Shown here: piece by piece, positions 1 to 15,633 of the stretch
Position numbering within the stretch: the stretch's first letter is position 1
Layout: each line of letters begins with the position of its first letter
DNA from: Vitis vinifera
Taxonomy: Eukaryota > Streptophyta > Magnoliopsida > Vitales > Vitaceae
Assembly: GCF_030704535.1 (NCBI RefSeq)
Contig: NC_081822.1
Coordinates: 6,697,501-6,761,500, forward strand
DNA: 64,000 nucleotides
Reading direction: 5' to 3'
Made by a program: the position numbers and the translations under genes
Notes under the pieces: model-generated
Told to the model about the DNA's origin: nothing
Seen by the model: the letters and a program-made list of their open reading frames with translations, nothing else
The model's database searches: none

Positions 1-2539
1 TTCTTTTCTTCACCGTAGATAGTGAGCCATGAAACACCACTTGGATGATGGAACAACCCCTTTTTAGACATGATGCTTCCATTTCTTCTGAATTAATATA
101 TAGCTCTACACTGCCTATGAAATAGCTAGATCACTCAGTGATTCAGTAGACAACATCGAATTCAACTAGTAGTAAGTAATCAATTTGTGGGTATTTTCGG
201 CCATATTCCAACACCAAATTGTGACAAGCATAAAACATGAGAATGCGCACACGTGTTTACGCCCTTGTGTGCAGAAATGCGTCTGAATCCAACTCCGTGA
301 GTGGCAGATGGGGTCCTCCTTCTCTCAGGGGAATAAGATTCATAAGACTCAAATATTTCTTTTAGCATGGTGGAGAGCCCATAAATAAAAAGCGAGAAAC
401 TTTCATCAAAGATAGTGCTTCAAGAAAAGGAAAAAAGAAACAAAAAAGATAGAAAAAAATGAAGACAGACTAGCATGACAAGCAATGCTTTCAGAAGAAG
501 TTTCTTCCTGCATGTCCAAGAAGCAAAAAAAATCCATTCACTAGCATAAAGCAGATGTAGGCCATATTTTCTAAAATCTATTATCAAATTTGTTTTACTT
601 TCCTAATCACTGAGACTCATGAAAATTCTTCGTTCAAGTACAAAGTCCCAGCAGTTCAAGTCAAGACAAACTGCTCAAAGACGCTGTCCCACCACTTGGG
701 TTTTGAGGATGACGGTTTAGTAGTAAATTAGTAATTGTGGGGTCAAAAGTTGACGAGCCGAACTTCAATCCATAGTGCACTAAAAAAATGTACAGGCCAT
801 GAATACCAAGTAGAACATAGTAAGATAGTGCGAGTATTATACCCCAGAATGGTGGTGCATGCTCCCTAGTTGGGGTGGTTTTAAAAGGGTTGGTGAAGGT
901 ACTGCAAACATTCCACTGCCTGAAGTGACAATTCATAGTGAAATGGCAATAGTTTTGCCAATCTGAAAGACACACAACCACAACAATAACTACTGGTTCG
1001 ACTACTAGTAACGCACCGAATAAAATTGCAGATCCGCAAGTGCAATTTTTTTATTTTTTGTCTGCAATGATTGTGTGATGCATTGGAGGGTAGTGGTGCA
1101 CCCACGCTGAGGTGGTTTTTAGGGAGTTGAGTATGCATTTATGTAATTTCCCAAACAGTTGACGTGCATGCCGCTTGACCAAATTTATTATTTCAATTAT
1201 TATAGTTCAAAATTCATTTCATATTTCTTCTACCGCTGTTTACTTTAAAACAAAACCCATAAGATAGGAGTGGTGCATCCCCCCACCCCCTCTCGTTTTT
1301 TGGGCCTGAAAGTAGCAGTTATTCATCACCTGAACCCTCTGCAGAGCTCCCACTCCCCATGAGGTGGGAGTAGGGAGTGGTGGGTGGCTGATGAGTTCAA
1401 CTTCAACCCTTGCGTAGGGGCTTTGATGGGCTTGGCCCAAGTTTACAAATCACTTGACTGATGACGCAAATGCACAATATCACACACAAACCCATGTCAG
1501 TTGACGCCTTTCCCAGATGTGGCAGCTAATGCCTAAACCTCTAATGTCTAGAGATTTACACATTGAAAATATTAATGCGTCGAAATCAAGAAAGCTACCG
1601 TCACAAGCATCAAGCATCAAGCATCACCTTCCGGGATTTGCAATGTCATTCTGTCAATCACATCGAGATTCAAATCCAATTGTCCCTCCCTTGTTTCCTC
1701 CTTTGCTTTATAACTCCTTCTCCACCCGAGGTCTCGGAACACTGCCAGCTATCAGCTTGCTAGTCTTCTTCAATTTCCCAATACTCTCTCCCAATCCCAT
1801 ATGCCTATCCCAGGAGTATGAAATATCTTCTTCTCATTTTTATAATTAGCTTATTAAAGAAATAGGTGGTGCAGTGAAAGAAGGGGAGTATCCCAGCGGG
1901 CATATGAAGTCTTTGAAAATCCTATTTAAGCAAATGCCGCTTTCCGGTTAGGGCTTATTAAAGCATAGGAGGAGTGAATGAGGTAGAGACATCCCATTCC
2001 CATGTCATTGAAAAAGTTGGGACCCCCCATTCCGTGGTTGAACCAACCACAAGAAGTGACAAAGGGAAAAATCTTTTGGCAAATGGCCAAACCCAAAAAT
2101 TCTTCCTCTTAACCTACACAATAAATTTGTTAATGAAAAACCAAAGACATATATTTTAGTTAAAAAAATATTAGCTTCAATTTGTTTTGAAAAACATTTT
2201 TTAGTTTTAGTTTTTATTTTTTTAAAAGCAGATGATCTTTTTTTCTTTTTTCTTTTTTTTTTGAAAATATATTTGACAGTAATTTTTTTTTCAAAATAAA
2301 ATCTATAAAATGTATCGTGTTTTTATCATATAAAAAATGTTAAAAATAAATGTAATTGAATTTTATATTATATGCATGTGATATTTTATGAGATATATTA
2401 TGTATATACATTATTTTTTATACGCTATATATCTTATTAAATCTAAGATTATTATTAGAGATTAAATTATGCAATTGTGGTAAAATAGATTAAGACCCAT
2501 AAGAGGAACACTTATCAAAAGAGTATTAAGTTGAAAAGA
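1..2539. other. Intergenic, no gene recognised; degenerate repeated motif
   Basis: No reading frame here resembles a known protein. The GC-richer part at about 840-1440 carries a degenerate motif of the form GTGGTGCA..GGTGGTTTT at 850-893 and again at 1090-1129, with a related GGTGCATCC run at 1270. This suggests an old repeat, but I cannot assign a class. From about 2160 the sequence becomes strongly AT-rich and leads into the copia relic. Confidence 0.4.
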
Positions 2540-5500
2540 ATAAAGACATTTTATAATAATAACAAGAAGAAGGGTAAATTTCAACAACATGACAACTTAT
2601 TTAATTAAATCCATCTTAGCAAGGATCTTGACATGAAGTTTTAAGAAAATGTTGACATGAAATTTCACCTATCTAAAAACGTTGTTGGAGGCAAGCCTCA
2701 ATGTCAAGTTTGTAAGAAATTTAGATATGAAGCTTTGAATTGTTGGCATCACTTTGATTACAACTATTGCTCCCTAAAAAATTCACAAAAATGATTGCTC
2801 TTCTTGCAATTCTAAACATTGTAGCTAACAATTCTTGATATATAGACATAGGTGCTACTCATTCCATTACTCTTTATCTATCCAACTTGAACAACACTAG
2901 TCATTTTCTTGGCATAAGCAAGGTTTTAGTTGGCAAAGCTCTAGATATTTCCAATATTAGCCAATTTATCATTCCTTTTTAATTTTGTCCTATTATCATA
3001 TATAAAGTTTTATTTATTCCACAAATCTCCAAAAATACGTTATTGTTAGTAGATTTTTAATGACAATGATTTTGTTGAATTTTATGTTGATTTTTTCTTT
3101 GTTAAGGATCTACTCTCAAAATAGGTCCTTCTTCTAGGCAAACTTGATCGAGGTCTTTACAAAGTCTCATTATATTCAATAACTTACGATTCAGGTTTAT
3201 TGTTTTCCACTTCAATCACTCTATTTATATTTGTTATTCAAAATAAGAACTCTAATTTTTGGCATTATCATTTAAATCACCAAGTTGATCCCGTTGTCAA
3301 CCATGTTTTACAATTTTGTAATGAGTAACCTATTTTTTTCAATTTAGTTTGCAAATCTTGTCAAATGACCCAGAACTATCAATTAAACCCTTTATTGATT
3401 CTAATTGTTAATTAATAAAACAATTTTATGTAGTGTATGCTGATTTATAATGTCTCTCTCTAATAGAATCTATCTATGGTGTTGACTATTTCTTATTATT
3501 TATTGATGATTATACTCATCTCTTAAATCTATTTATTGTAAACTAAAAATAAAGCTTTCACTCATTTCTTACATCTTCAAGTCATGATTAAAAAATAATA
3601 CAACACTTTGATCAAGTCTAACTAATCTAATCGGAGGCGTGAGTTTCATGCTTTTATAAATTATTTACTCACTCATAGTATTACTCACAAAGTTTCTTGC
3701 TTTTATGCACTCCAACAAAATGGTAGAGTTGAGAGAAAACGCCTTAAAGTCTTTGATTACTCCTAATTTACTTTTCTTAGGTCCTATAATCAACATAAGT
3801 TACGATTTTGGTCTATTAGGTGTATTTTCCCATGCTATAGCTCCAAACACGAGCTATTTGTGTTTGGATATTAATCTTTTGTGAACTCTACATTTCCAAA
3901 TTTCTTATCTTTGATGAGCAAGTTTTACCATTTGTTGATTATTCTCTTTCTTTAGTATTTTCATTAATATACCTTCATTTGATCCTCACTAGCTCCTTTC
4001 TTTCGACAATCTAATTTTATTTTACCTACCATTCTAGCTTCCATTTACCTTATCTACTTGGTTCAAATCATCCATCCTATTATACTTCTACCTCACAACT
4101 AGCAAATCTACCTATAATTTTCTTTTTTAAGTTAATTAATGCTATGGTTACCCATTTAAAAAATAGTAAAGTAAGAGTAAACTTTGAGCTTTACTTAGTC
4201 CTACTAATATTTTTGTTTTTTAGTCTTATACTCATAAACAAGCTACAACAATATCAATTGGGTTTTTGGCTATGCAAGCTAAGTAAAATGCATTTTTTAT
4301 AATGCTTTATTCAAAAAACAATACCTAGACTTTAGTCCCACAACCTCTCACTTAAGTGTAAATGAGTTTCTAAGCTCAAATATAAACCTAATGGTAGTAT
4401 TAAAGATACAAAATTCATTTGGTAGCCAAGAGCTTTCATAAAACTCAATGAATGACTACTTTGGACCTTCAACACGTTTGTTAAACCTCCCAACATTCAA
4501 TTTATTTTAACATTGGCATTATCTAAGGGTTGTTTAATTCTTTAATTGGATGTGCAAAATGCATAACTTAATGTGGATCTTGATGAAGTTGTTTTCATGT
4601 CACAATCATAGGGGTTTGAATGCTCCATCAAACCTCATTATATTTGTTGATTAGACAAATCTCTTCAGGGCCTCAAATAGCCCATGAGGGCATAGTTTAC
4701 TAAGTTAAGCAGATCTTGATTGGAGCAGGGTTTTTAGACCTCTAAGTCAGATTCTTTTATGTTTTTTTTATAATAATAGTATGTTATGATTGTATTACTT
4801 ATATATGTCAATGAAATTCTTAAAATTGGTACTGATTCATTCTTATGTAATAACTTATTACTAATCTAAATTCAATTTTTTTAAAAAAAAGATTTTGGTC
4901 TCCTCAATTATTTTTTGGGCATTGAGGTGAGTTTAAGTGGTTCCTCCTTACATTTGAATTAAGTTAAATACATTCATGATCTTTTGGACAAAAACACAAA
5001 TGACCAATGCTAAGTCTTTGTCTACTCCTATGTCTTCTGATCATGTTCATCTCTTCATAACAGAGAATTGTTGATAATTATTTTAGGATGCTTCCATTTA
5101 TGAAAGATTGTTAGTGCCTTGCAATACTGCACTATCAAATGTCTTAAATTGGTCTATGTTATCAACAAAATTTGTCAATTCATGCATGTTCCAACTATTG
5201 GTAAGTTGTAAAAGGGTTTTATAGCATCTTAGAGGAACTTCTCTACATGCTATATCCCTTACAACTTTTAACCTTTTCAATCTTGTGATATTCACAAATA
5301 TTGCTCGGGGAAGTTACCTATGTGATCATCACAACACTAGTTGTTATTGAGTTCTCTTTGGTGGTAATCTTGTCTCTTATTCCTCAAGTAAAGAGAAAGT
5401 AGTTTCCAAATCAAGCATTGAAATTGAATATTGTGCATGAGCTAATGCTATTGTGGAGCTCTCATAGATCTGGTTAGTTCTCATTAAGCTCAAAGTTCCT

Positions 5501-5760
5501 TTGTGTACTATTTTTACATTATTTTGTTATGACCTTAACACCACCTATTTGACTACTAATTTTACGCTTCACTTTAAGGTGAAACATGTTGAAATTGATT
5601 ATTACTTTGAACACCAAACGTATCCTCACCAAATCTTTAGAAAATCCTTTTGTTCTATCAAAAGATCAACTTAGTGACACCATGACTAAGTCTTTATCCA
5701 TACAAAGGTTTCTCACTTTCTTCAAGCCAACCCTATGATACATCCTTGTCAACTAACTCA
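2540..5760 (+). mobile_element. Decayed Ty1/copia retrotransposon (gag-pol relic)
   Basis: Frame-by-frame reading shows the copia domain order on the plus strand, broken by many stops and frameshifts. There is a gag zinc knuckle with CQVCKKF and a downstream NCWH near 2698-2760 (the usual His appears as Tyr), a protease-like DIGATHSIT near 2845, a GAG-pre-integrase WHYHL near 3261, integrase FIDDYTH near 3500 and QQNGRVER near 3713. RT-like LDVQNA is near 4546, with FMSQS and KSLQGLK downstream, then an RT C-terminal stretch near 4890-4945. RNase H-like VSYSSSKEKVVSKSS and EIEYCA lie near 5365-5440, and DTMTKSLSIQRF near 5675. Domain order places it in Ty1/copia rather than Ty3/gypsy. I could not find paired LTRs, so the ends are approximate. 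The element is clearly dead. Confidence 0.8.
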
Positions 5761-8379
5761 ATGGTTAAATAGTTAAAATATGATTATGTAATTTATGACA
5801 TGTAAATTTTTTAGGTTCAATTAAGCTATAAGAATCAGTTGCAACAATCTTTCAGAATTTTCTTATTTATTTTTTATCTAGTTAAATAAACCCCAATGGT
5901 AGCTCTGTTCATGCTGGAGAACAAAGTACCCATTTTTTTTCCCTTAAGTTTGTTGATGACCAACAACAGCTAAGCGATTTAGCCATTAGCTTTAAATTTG
6001 GCACCATTCCTACAATAGAAGCTGATCGGCCAACCGAAGTGGTTCAACACAGCCTTCAATAATAAATATAAGTTACTACTCTTGCTGGGCAGAAGCGTTT
6101 ATGGTCCTGGAAAGACGGTGTACTATTTGAGTAGATTAGGAAAGCGCTTAGCTGGACGGGAGCTTCAAGGGTTGAGCTTCTTTCAATGTTACCGACCAGT
6201 GACGTTTAAGGCACAACACCAAGGCAGCTTTTACTTGTCTGTCACACTGGGCGGCTCTCTCATTACAACCATTTATTAATATTTTTAACACCTTAATTAA
6301 TTACCCTTCATCTGCCCACCCCACCCCACCCCACCCATCTCCATTTTTTTTCCTTCATTATTAGTATTATTTTTATAAAAGAAAGAGGCAAAAAAAAAAA
6401 AAAAACTGACATTCAATCAATATCGTCAAATACAAATGAATGAATATGCACGTTTGGGACAACAATTCTGTGGGGCAGCTAGTCCGTCCTCTTGTTGGTC
6501 CCACACATTTACCCATCTCGGGCGATGATGGGGTTGGTTGGAGCCTTTAGGAATTGTCTGATTCCATTTGGGTGGTTGGATCCTTCATATTTCTTTTCCT
6601 TCACTAATTTCACTAGCGTTAATCTCAAATCTATATCATGTGTCAACTTAATTAATTAAAATTTAATAGAAATACGAAAGCAAAAGGTGAATGGAAAAGG
6701 GTGGAATAAATTGAGTGAAACAAGAAAAGGAAGACGCGGATGAGTAGCTTCCTTGTCAAAGAGGTTGGAGTTTGAATCAAATGTTGACATGAAAGTACAC
6801 AACTAATCAATGTTGATTACCAAATAACAAATTAGGCTTGCCGACACAAGAAAGGATGAGTAATGGAAGGCACTTCGTACAATCCCCGTTTAACCCTTCT
6901 TGTTTTGGGTGAGGAGAGTGGTCTTTTTCTATTGGAAAGGTCGGGAGGTGTTGGAGGGGTAGAGGCTGGTTGGGGACTACGGCCCTAAGGGAATTTACTT
7001 TGGCCTTTAGGGTCCACATCCATCATTCCATCACGGAAAAGGTGAAATTGCCCAATTACTTTCAATGAAATAATGAATTGATGATTGAGGGCTTTACACA
7101 TCCTCACGGACCTCACCAGTCACCACTACTATTTCCTAAACCCAAAAGGGCGTGAAAGCCACCAAACAAGGTTCTACACTCCTATTATAAGACCATCCTA
7201 ATGCCTCCATTACTTAATTCACAATTTTACGTCTATATACATGAAATTATCATACTTGATTGATTTTTGGACATCAATTTTGCAAAGTGTTTTTTTCCCA
7301 TGTAAAGTTGAACTGATATTATTGCTACCCAAATAACAACACTAATTATTACTAGAAATTTTGGATCAATTTAGATTAGTCAAGAAAAAAATTATAAAGT
7401 TTGTGCGTGTTAGGCACCACCTAAAATAATACGATACTTGGACCACCATGTGTTGTAAGATTACTTTTATACGCTTAACATCATAAAATTATTTATTTGT
7501 TTTTTTTATGATGCATTGATTTATGATAAGTAATAATTAAATATGAGTGGCTAAAACATTAGATTTAATTTGGTTTGCAAACATTTTTCTTATTTTTATT
7601 TTCTAAAAACGTTTTTATCTTGTATTTTATTTGGTTTCGGGTTTTCATTAACTTAAAAAGTTGTTATATTTTTTACAATGTTTTTTATTTAATTTTAAAA
7701 CATTTAGAAATATATTCTAATATATTTATAATTAATCAAATAAAATATTATAATATAAAAAATAAATCTATTTATTAAGCTAATGCTGAGAATATTTTAT
7801 ATCAAGTAGGAAGCATCCTATCCTATCCTTATCGGGGCTTGACCAAATGAGAAGGGGGGTTAAGAAATTCCATTTCCTAATATGTACAGGGAGGCAAGTC
7901 TGCTACTCCCATCGTGCCTCCATTTGAAAATTGAAAATAGGAACAAAATAAAATATTTTTTCCAAGGGGGAAGTCCAACACAAAGATGAAAGATGTGTCC
8001 AAGATCTTTCTCTATTGCCATTCTTAATTACTGCTGTCTCAAAAGAATAATCTGTATGAATAATGTGAGTGATGATTATGATATTATTTGGGTAATGAGA
8101 TCAATGGAACTTCCATGACTGAATGGAAAAATCACGAATTTTGTATATGATAAGGGTATGGGATGGGATTTGGGAGGCTTAGAACTTAATGAAAGAGTGG
8201 AGGTGCATGTGACATTGTGACACACCGAGAAGAGAGCGAGTCGGGCGGTGGGGGGTGGTTTCCACTTTCCACTTGATGATGATGACAATAAAATTTAAAA
8301 GAAAAAAGAAAAGAAAATAAGAAGAAGGGTCAAAAGGGTCAGATAGGAGGGGCAACACACAGGTGGGACAAATCGGCGA
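5761..8379. other. Intergenic, no gene recognised
   Basis: AT-rich sequence with a GC-richer island at about 6000-6250, whose 65-codon frame resembles nothing I know. A short (ACCCC)n run is at 6315-6335 and an A-tract at about 6391-6406. No RNA gene or domain was seen. Confidence 0.35.
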
Positions 8380-8506
8380 GTGCTACCAGAAAAAGCAAGC
8401 CAAGAGAAAGTTGAAAATGGCTTTTCACCGGCCTTCCCAAATCCAAAATCCCAATGCCTCTCAAAACGTTCTCTCTATACCAATCAAAAAGCCCTGAACT
8501 TTCCCA

Positions 8507-8553
8507 GACACACACACACTTTCTCTCTCTTTCTCTCTCTCTCTCTTTCTCCT
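8507..8553. repeat. CA/CT microsatellite
   Basis: A (CA)n run at 8507-8519 passes directly into a long CT-rich run. CT-rich tracts of this kind are common in plant 5' leaders, which is one reason to suspect transcription here. Confidence 0.85.
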
Positions 8554-9013
8554 TCATTTCTAAACGTAAAACCCCGCCCAACAAACCTCGCAACCAAAGG
8601 TTTCTCTCTACATTCTGCAATGGCTGTCAAGGGAATCTTCTTCTCTTCCATTTTCATTGCCTCCAGTGAACAAAATGCCCTTGGTCCGAATGAGGTACCA
8701 TTTCGCCATACCTTTGTAAATCGAAGGTCGTTTTCGTGCATTTTCAGATGAGAGGCGTAAAATGTAGTCTCTCTCTGTAAATCCTCCCCCTCGTTGTGTG
8801 GTAAAAGGCAGACAGGATGGAGCCAGGCAATATATATATATTTATATATTTATATATAAAGTTTTTTCTTTTTCACTCACAAAACTCTCACACCCCTTTT
8901 GTTATTTCTGCTTCCTTTTTTTTTTTTTCCTTTCTATTTTTGGGTTTTGGTTTTTCGTGTTTTCGTTTTTTGCGAGACTGTAAAAGAGGTGGAGGAGGAG
9001 CACACCACTCGTC

Positions 9014-9032
9014 ATCGATAATGGTTATCGAT
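9014..9032. repeat. 19-bp perfect palindrome over a mini-ORF start
   Basis: Arms ATCGATAA (9014-9021) and TTATCGAT (9025-9032) are exact inverted repeats around a 3-base centre. The ATG at 9021 of a 16-codon frame overlaps the first arm. No function is known. Confidence 0.8.
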
Positions 9033-10315
9033 CGTCATCCATGGAAATGCAAGGAGGAACACAGTGTATGAATGAAGCATTTTGGTGGCTTCATATATGT
9101 ATGTATTTAGGGATGTTGTGCCCTTATATAGTTAATGAGATGATGAGATGATGATGATGATGATGTATGCTTTTCTAAATTTTCCATTGATTCAAATGGG
9201 CATATGGATATATAAAAAATACATAGTTCTTCTATATGTGGTTTTGCCCTTTCTGTTGGATTTTGTTTTCTGTTTATTTTTGGTTCATGTGTTGCTGGTC
9301 AGGTGAGCATTGTTAAATCTGTGGGTTCTTTTTGCCATTTTATCTTACTCCTTTCCTTACTTGTTGAAGCAAATGAAAGGGGCTTTTTGGGGGGAAAAGA
9401 AGCCACCTCAAAGTAAAGACTATTCCATTTTTGCCTTTACAAGCATATGAAATTAGCGCATTTGGTTGCTTCCAGCATTTCAGATGATCCCTTCTTTTAT
9501 TTCCTTTTTTCCCCTTTGCTGGTCTCTTGTGAAAAATGGGACAAAAATGGAAATGACAGAATCTTCACATTTTCCATGTGTTTCTCTGAGAAATGGGCTT
9601 CGATTGTTGGGAGAATGGTGCTTATTTTGATTTGTTATTTTATCTGCGTGTTTGTTGTTTGTTTCCATCTAAAATTTAATTTTAGATTAGATCTTCTGAT
9701 TTGTAAATAAAAATTTTTGGAAGGCATAATTTTGTTGTTTTAGGCTTTTTTTTTTCCCTTACTCGTCTATTTTATTTTATGGCATTGTTTATCCAGGAAG
9801 ATCTACTGTGACATCTCCAAATGATGCCAAAAGAAAAAGTGATATGCTTTGAATTTCCAACACAATGCATATCCTGGTTCTGGTGAATCAAGGCATATTC
9901 ATTGAAGGGGCACAAGTGACCCTGACCAATATCCTTATTTCATCTTTGCATAGAAATCTCCTTTTTTATGGGTGTTCCATGGGATTGGGGGCAGGAGGAA
10001 TGTCTCTAGCTGTACATGGTGAATTGGGGTGGAGGCACCCGTTGGGTCATCATGAAGCAGCTTAGTGATCCCTACAGGGGGTTGCCCTTAGACAAATTGC
10101 TTTAACTGATATGGTTGTATCTTTATGACTTCAAGCTTTGAATGGTGATGGTGGAAATGTTGTCTTTAACTTCAGCTACTGCAAATTAGATCTGTTCATG
10201 CTTATACCCATTTGTTTACAATTAGTACACTTCCCCAAATTTCCACAGATCAAATTCTGCTTGTGAAGTGATCAAAGTTCAATCCAAAGTGGTATTCTCA
10301 AGCCATATGAATCTA

Positions 10316-10441
10316 ATTGGTTTTATGGTTTTACACTTCTGTTGGCTTTATTGAACTCCCCAGGATGAAGTTCACCTGATTGGTATCATGGTTTTATACT
10401 TCTGCAGGCTTCATTGAACTTCCATGAATGGAGTTCACTTT
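10316..10441 (+). repeat. 63-bp imperfect tandem duplication
   Basis: Two adjacent copies of about 63 bases start ATTGGTTTTATGG (10316) and ATTGGTATCATGG (10379). They share blocks such as GGTTTTA.ACTTCTG and ATTGAACT and differ by scattered substitutions and small indels. Confidence 0.8.
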
Positions 10442-11295
10442 CAGCCTCACAGGATGTCACCTTGAAAACTGTAAAACCTTGAAATGTTGAGAGCTTTCAA
10501 GTTGATCCCTGTTATTACTATCAACATGAAAAGAGAAATGGTCATGCTCCAGTTCAAGGGATGACATCCTCTGAAAAGCAAAAAGCCACTTCTGGATTTT
10601 ATTTTTGTCTTTTATCATCTATCCGGAGGTTTGACTAGATTTTCCCAAGCATAAAGCCTTCATGACTGGCAAACAACTATCAAATGAGGCTAATACCATT
10701 CAGGATTTCTTGAATGAATCATAGATGATCAAATTTTGTTTTTCATGATTCAATATATAGGAACCTTCATAGCCATGTGTTTTATTATGGCAAAGATCAA
10801 AATTAACTGACTCAACCGGAACCATTCCTGAATATATGCTTTTGCCAAAATGAATGTTCTAGAGAGGTGCCTACTGTGATGAATTAAATATTATGCTAGC
10901 ATTTTCTGTATGCTTGTGATCTCATAGCAAGACCCATGTGATGGAGCTACATGTTAATTTTTCCAATTTTGATGTGCATTTACCTGGGTTGTGCACGTAG
11001 CTTCATTTCTACTTGATTATATAGTAGAGAAGTGTGTTGAGACAGGAAGGATAATGAAGTGCTTCAACCATGCTATATCCGCTTGTCCAGAACGAAAAAA
11101 AACATATAATTGCATCTGAAGACATCAAGTATACTGACCCCTTCTTGCTCCTTCGCCACTATCAAACGTTGTCATCACTGTGCTATGTCTCAACCACCTT
11201 TTGGCTGGTTTGTTTATATTGTTCAGACTTCCTTAGGGTTGGGAGTTTGTGATCTTGTTAGCACCATTCCTTTTTTCTTCTTGTTTGTGTGCAAC

Positions 11296-11322
11296 TATAT
11301 ATATATACACACACACACACAT
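11296..11322. repeat. TA/CA compound microsatellite
   Basis: A run of TA dinucleotides is followed immediately by CA dinucleotides. Such compound tracts are usually length-polymorphic. Confidence 0.85.
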
Positions 11323-11514
11323 ACATGTGTGTATGTATAAGTTCTTAGCCATTTCCTTTTTATTCTTTCCTTACATCAATAATATTTTCTTTTATTGAAT
11401 TCATTTTAGGGCTGCACAGGCTTTGTGTTAAGCAATCTTATGCATATTAGTGTCTGCTTCTTAAAAATATATATATATTTCATAAGTTTTGTTCTGTTAT
11501 GTAACGAAAATTGG

Positions 11515-11548
11515 TTTTTTTGTTTTGTTTTGTTTTGTTTTGTTTTAT
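11515..11548. repeat. (TTTTG)n pentanucleotide repeat
   Basis: Five or so uninterrupted TTTTG units after a T-tract. Confidence 0.85.
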
Positions 11549-12330
11549 TTGAGATGCAAGTGTTTCCATCATCTAAGGTGTACTTGTTAGACAAAAATGA
11601 TGTACTTCAGAATCCTGTGCAGTGATTTCCCCCTGTTGCTATCTTTTACTACCCATTAACAATCCTAGTCTGCCAAGAAATGACACACATTATAACTATT
11701 GATACCTCTGGTTCCAACACGCTACTCTGAATGGTTTAAATGCATGTTTCATCTACACATGACTCTCTGAGTCTCTCTGTACTGGTGGCATCTTTAACTA
11801 TTTTGTTTTGTTTTTTTTAGCGTATATTTATTTCTTTTCATATGTTTGGGATTTTGCAATTGCTTGAATGTGTGGACTAGAACTAGAACATCTCTGTGCT
11901 GTGTCATTGGGCTGAGCTCAATGTAATTCTTTAACATTTCCCCCAATTCACAGGACATGGTACCTGGTGTTGCCTTGGGTATGATTGCATAGATATTCTT
12001 ATGAAGCCACAGTAATGTGATATCTCATGTATAGTTAGTTTGAGTGGTTGATGATATTTGTGCATGATGACAGAAGTTAACTCCATTTGATTTATTATGA
12101 TCTTATGATGAGATTAACAAGTTCCACTTCACCAACCAACCCGTCATGAGATTTCATGTTTCAGCTCATCACCTCTACAAACAGGATGATCGAGAATCTT
12201 TCTGGCAAGGCAGTCTATGCTCAAGCTTGGTGATCAACAATTTTAACCCCTTGCATATATTATGGCCATTGACAAGGATTAAAGTTTCGCAAAATGTGGC
12301 CATTATCACCAAAAGTACGGTGTATTAGCC

Positions 12331-13059
12331 AAGCCCCATACGAAAAAGGGGTGAAGATCTCGGTTGATTGAAAATATTTTGCTTCCGCACGCCAAATCCT
12401 ATTGAATGAATTAGTTTTAATTATCTTATTTTCAAATTTTTGGATATTTTCATAAAATACAATTACCAATATTTTTAAAATTTTAACCCTTGGAGGCCAC
12501 ACTGCTCCCTAATGCAGGCGATGGAACTCTAATTATTAGAACACTATTCTTTTGATATCATTTGGTCTGGGGTGAGTCGAAAGTTGGAATTCAGTTTGTG
12601 GGTTATAACTTATATGAAAGGATAAGAAGGCCCAATTCTAGGCTCTCTATTTTTATAAATTTCAAGATAATCCATCCTGGGCCGAGCCCGTACCCGCCTC
12701 TGCGTCCTACCTGAGGCTAGTGATACAAGCGTCGGACCTACTTGATTGACAGCCCACCTATCCAACAACAATGCATGTGCCCTGGTCATCCATCTACAAT
12801 AATGCGCCCTCCTACCTCCTCGTTCTCGATCTTACCCTTCCACTTATAGCCAACGCTCAGTTGGAGGTTTAATGGCAATGATGCAATTTCGTAATAACTC
12901 CCGCCTGTTTTAATAACAAAATTAAAAGCAGGCGGGATAATTAGCCATTTAAAAAATTTGCGAGTGGTTGCGTTAGCCAGCTGGAAACCGCGGTCAACTT
13001 AACCGGGGTTAACGGCAGATCTTTTCCACATCTTTTCCATCTCTCTTTGCGCCGCTGCT
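12331..13059. other. Upstream region of the alpha-tubulin gene
   Basis: No coding potential seen. The 650 bases before the tubulin TATA box become GC-richer towards the gene and presumably include its promoter. No specific factor site is claimed. Confidence 0.4.
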
Positions 13060-13068
13060 CTATATAAA
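13060..13068 (+). promoter_or_regulatory. TATA box of the alpha-tubulin gene
   Basis: CTATATAAA lies 109 bases before the tubulin start codon, which places transcription start near 13090-13100 and leaves a short leader of about 80 bases. This is a good match to the plant TATA consensus. Confidence 0.7.
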
Positions 13069-13149
13069 GCAAAGCATCACCAGATTCACCACAGATACGC
13101 AGCCAAGGGCGTCTTGATAAACGCCGATCATCCTTCGCATTTGCTTTGA

Positions 13150-15633
<2,484 letters not shown>

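Larger units (their letters stand above)
8380..12330 (+). other. Possible transcribed locus without clear protein (candidate lncRNA)
   Basis: The stretch begins with a leader-like CA/CT-rich tract (8507-8553) followed by an ATG in good plant context at 8620, which opens a 43-codon frame ending at 8751. A second 16-codon frame (9021-9071) starts inside a palindrome. A (GAT)n run is at 9136-9165. T-rich, intron-like DNA follows, with an acceptor-like CAG near 9797. From about 9800 to 12300 the base composition is less extreme but every frame is short. Nothing matches a protein family or a microRNA that I recognise. It could be a non-coding RNA gene, the 5' part of a gene with a spliced leader, or ordinary intergenic DNA. 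Strand and limits are inferred. Confidence 0.25.

Noticed and set aside
8339..8620. 93-codon minus-strand frame
   Set aside because: It is made largely of the antisense of the CT-rich tract (Glu-Arg runs) and has no family resemblance.
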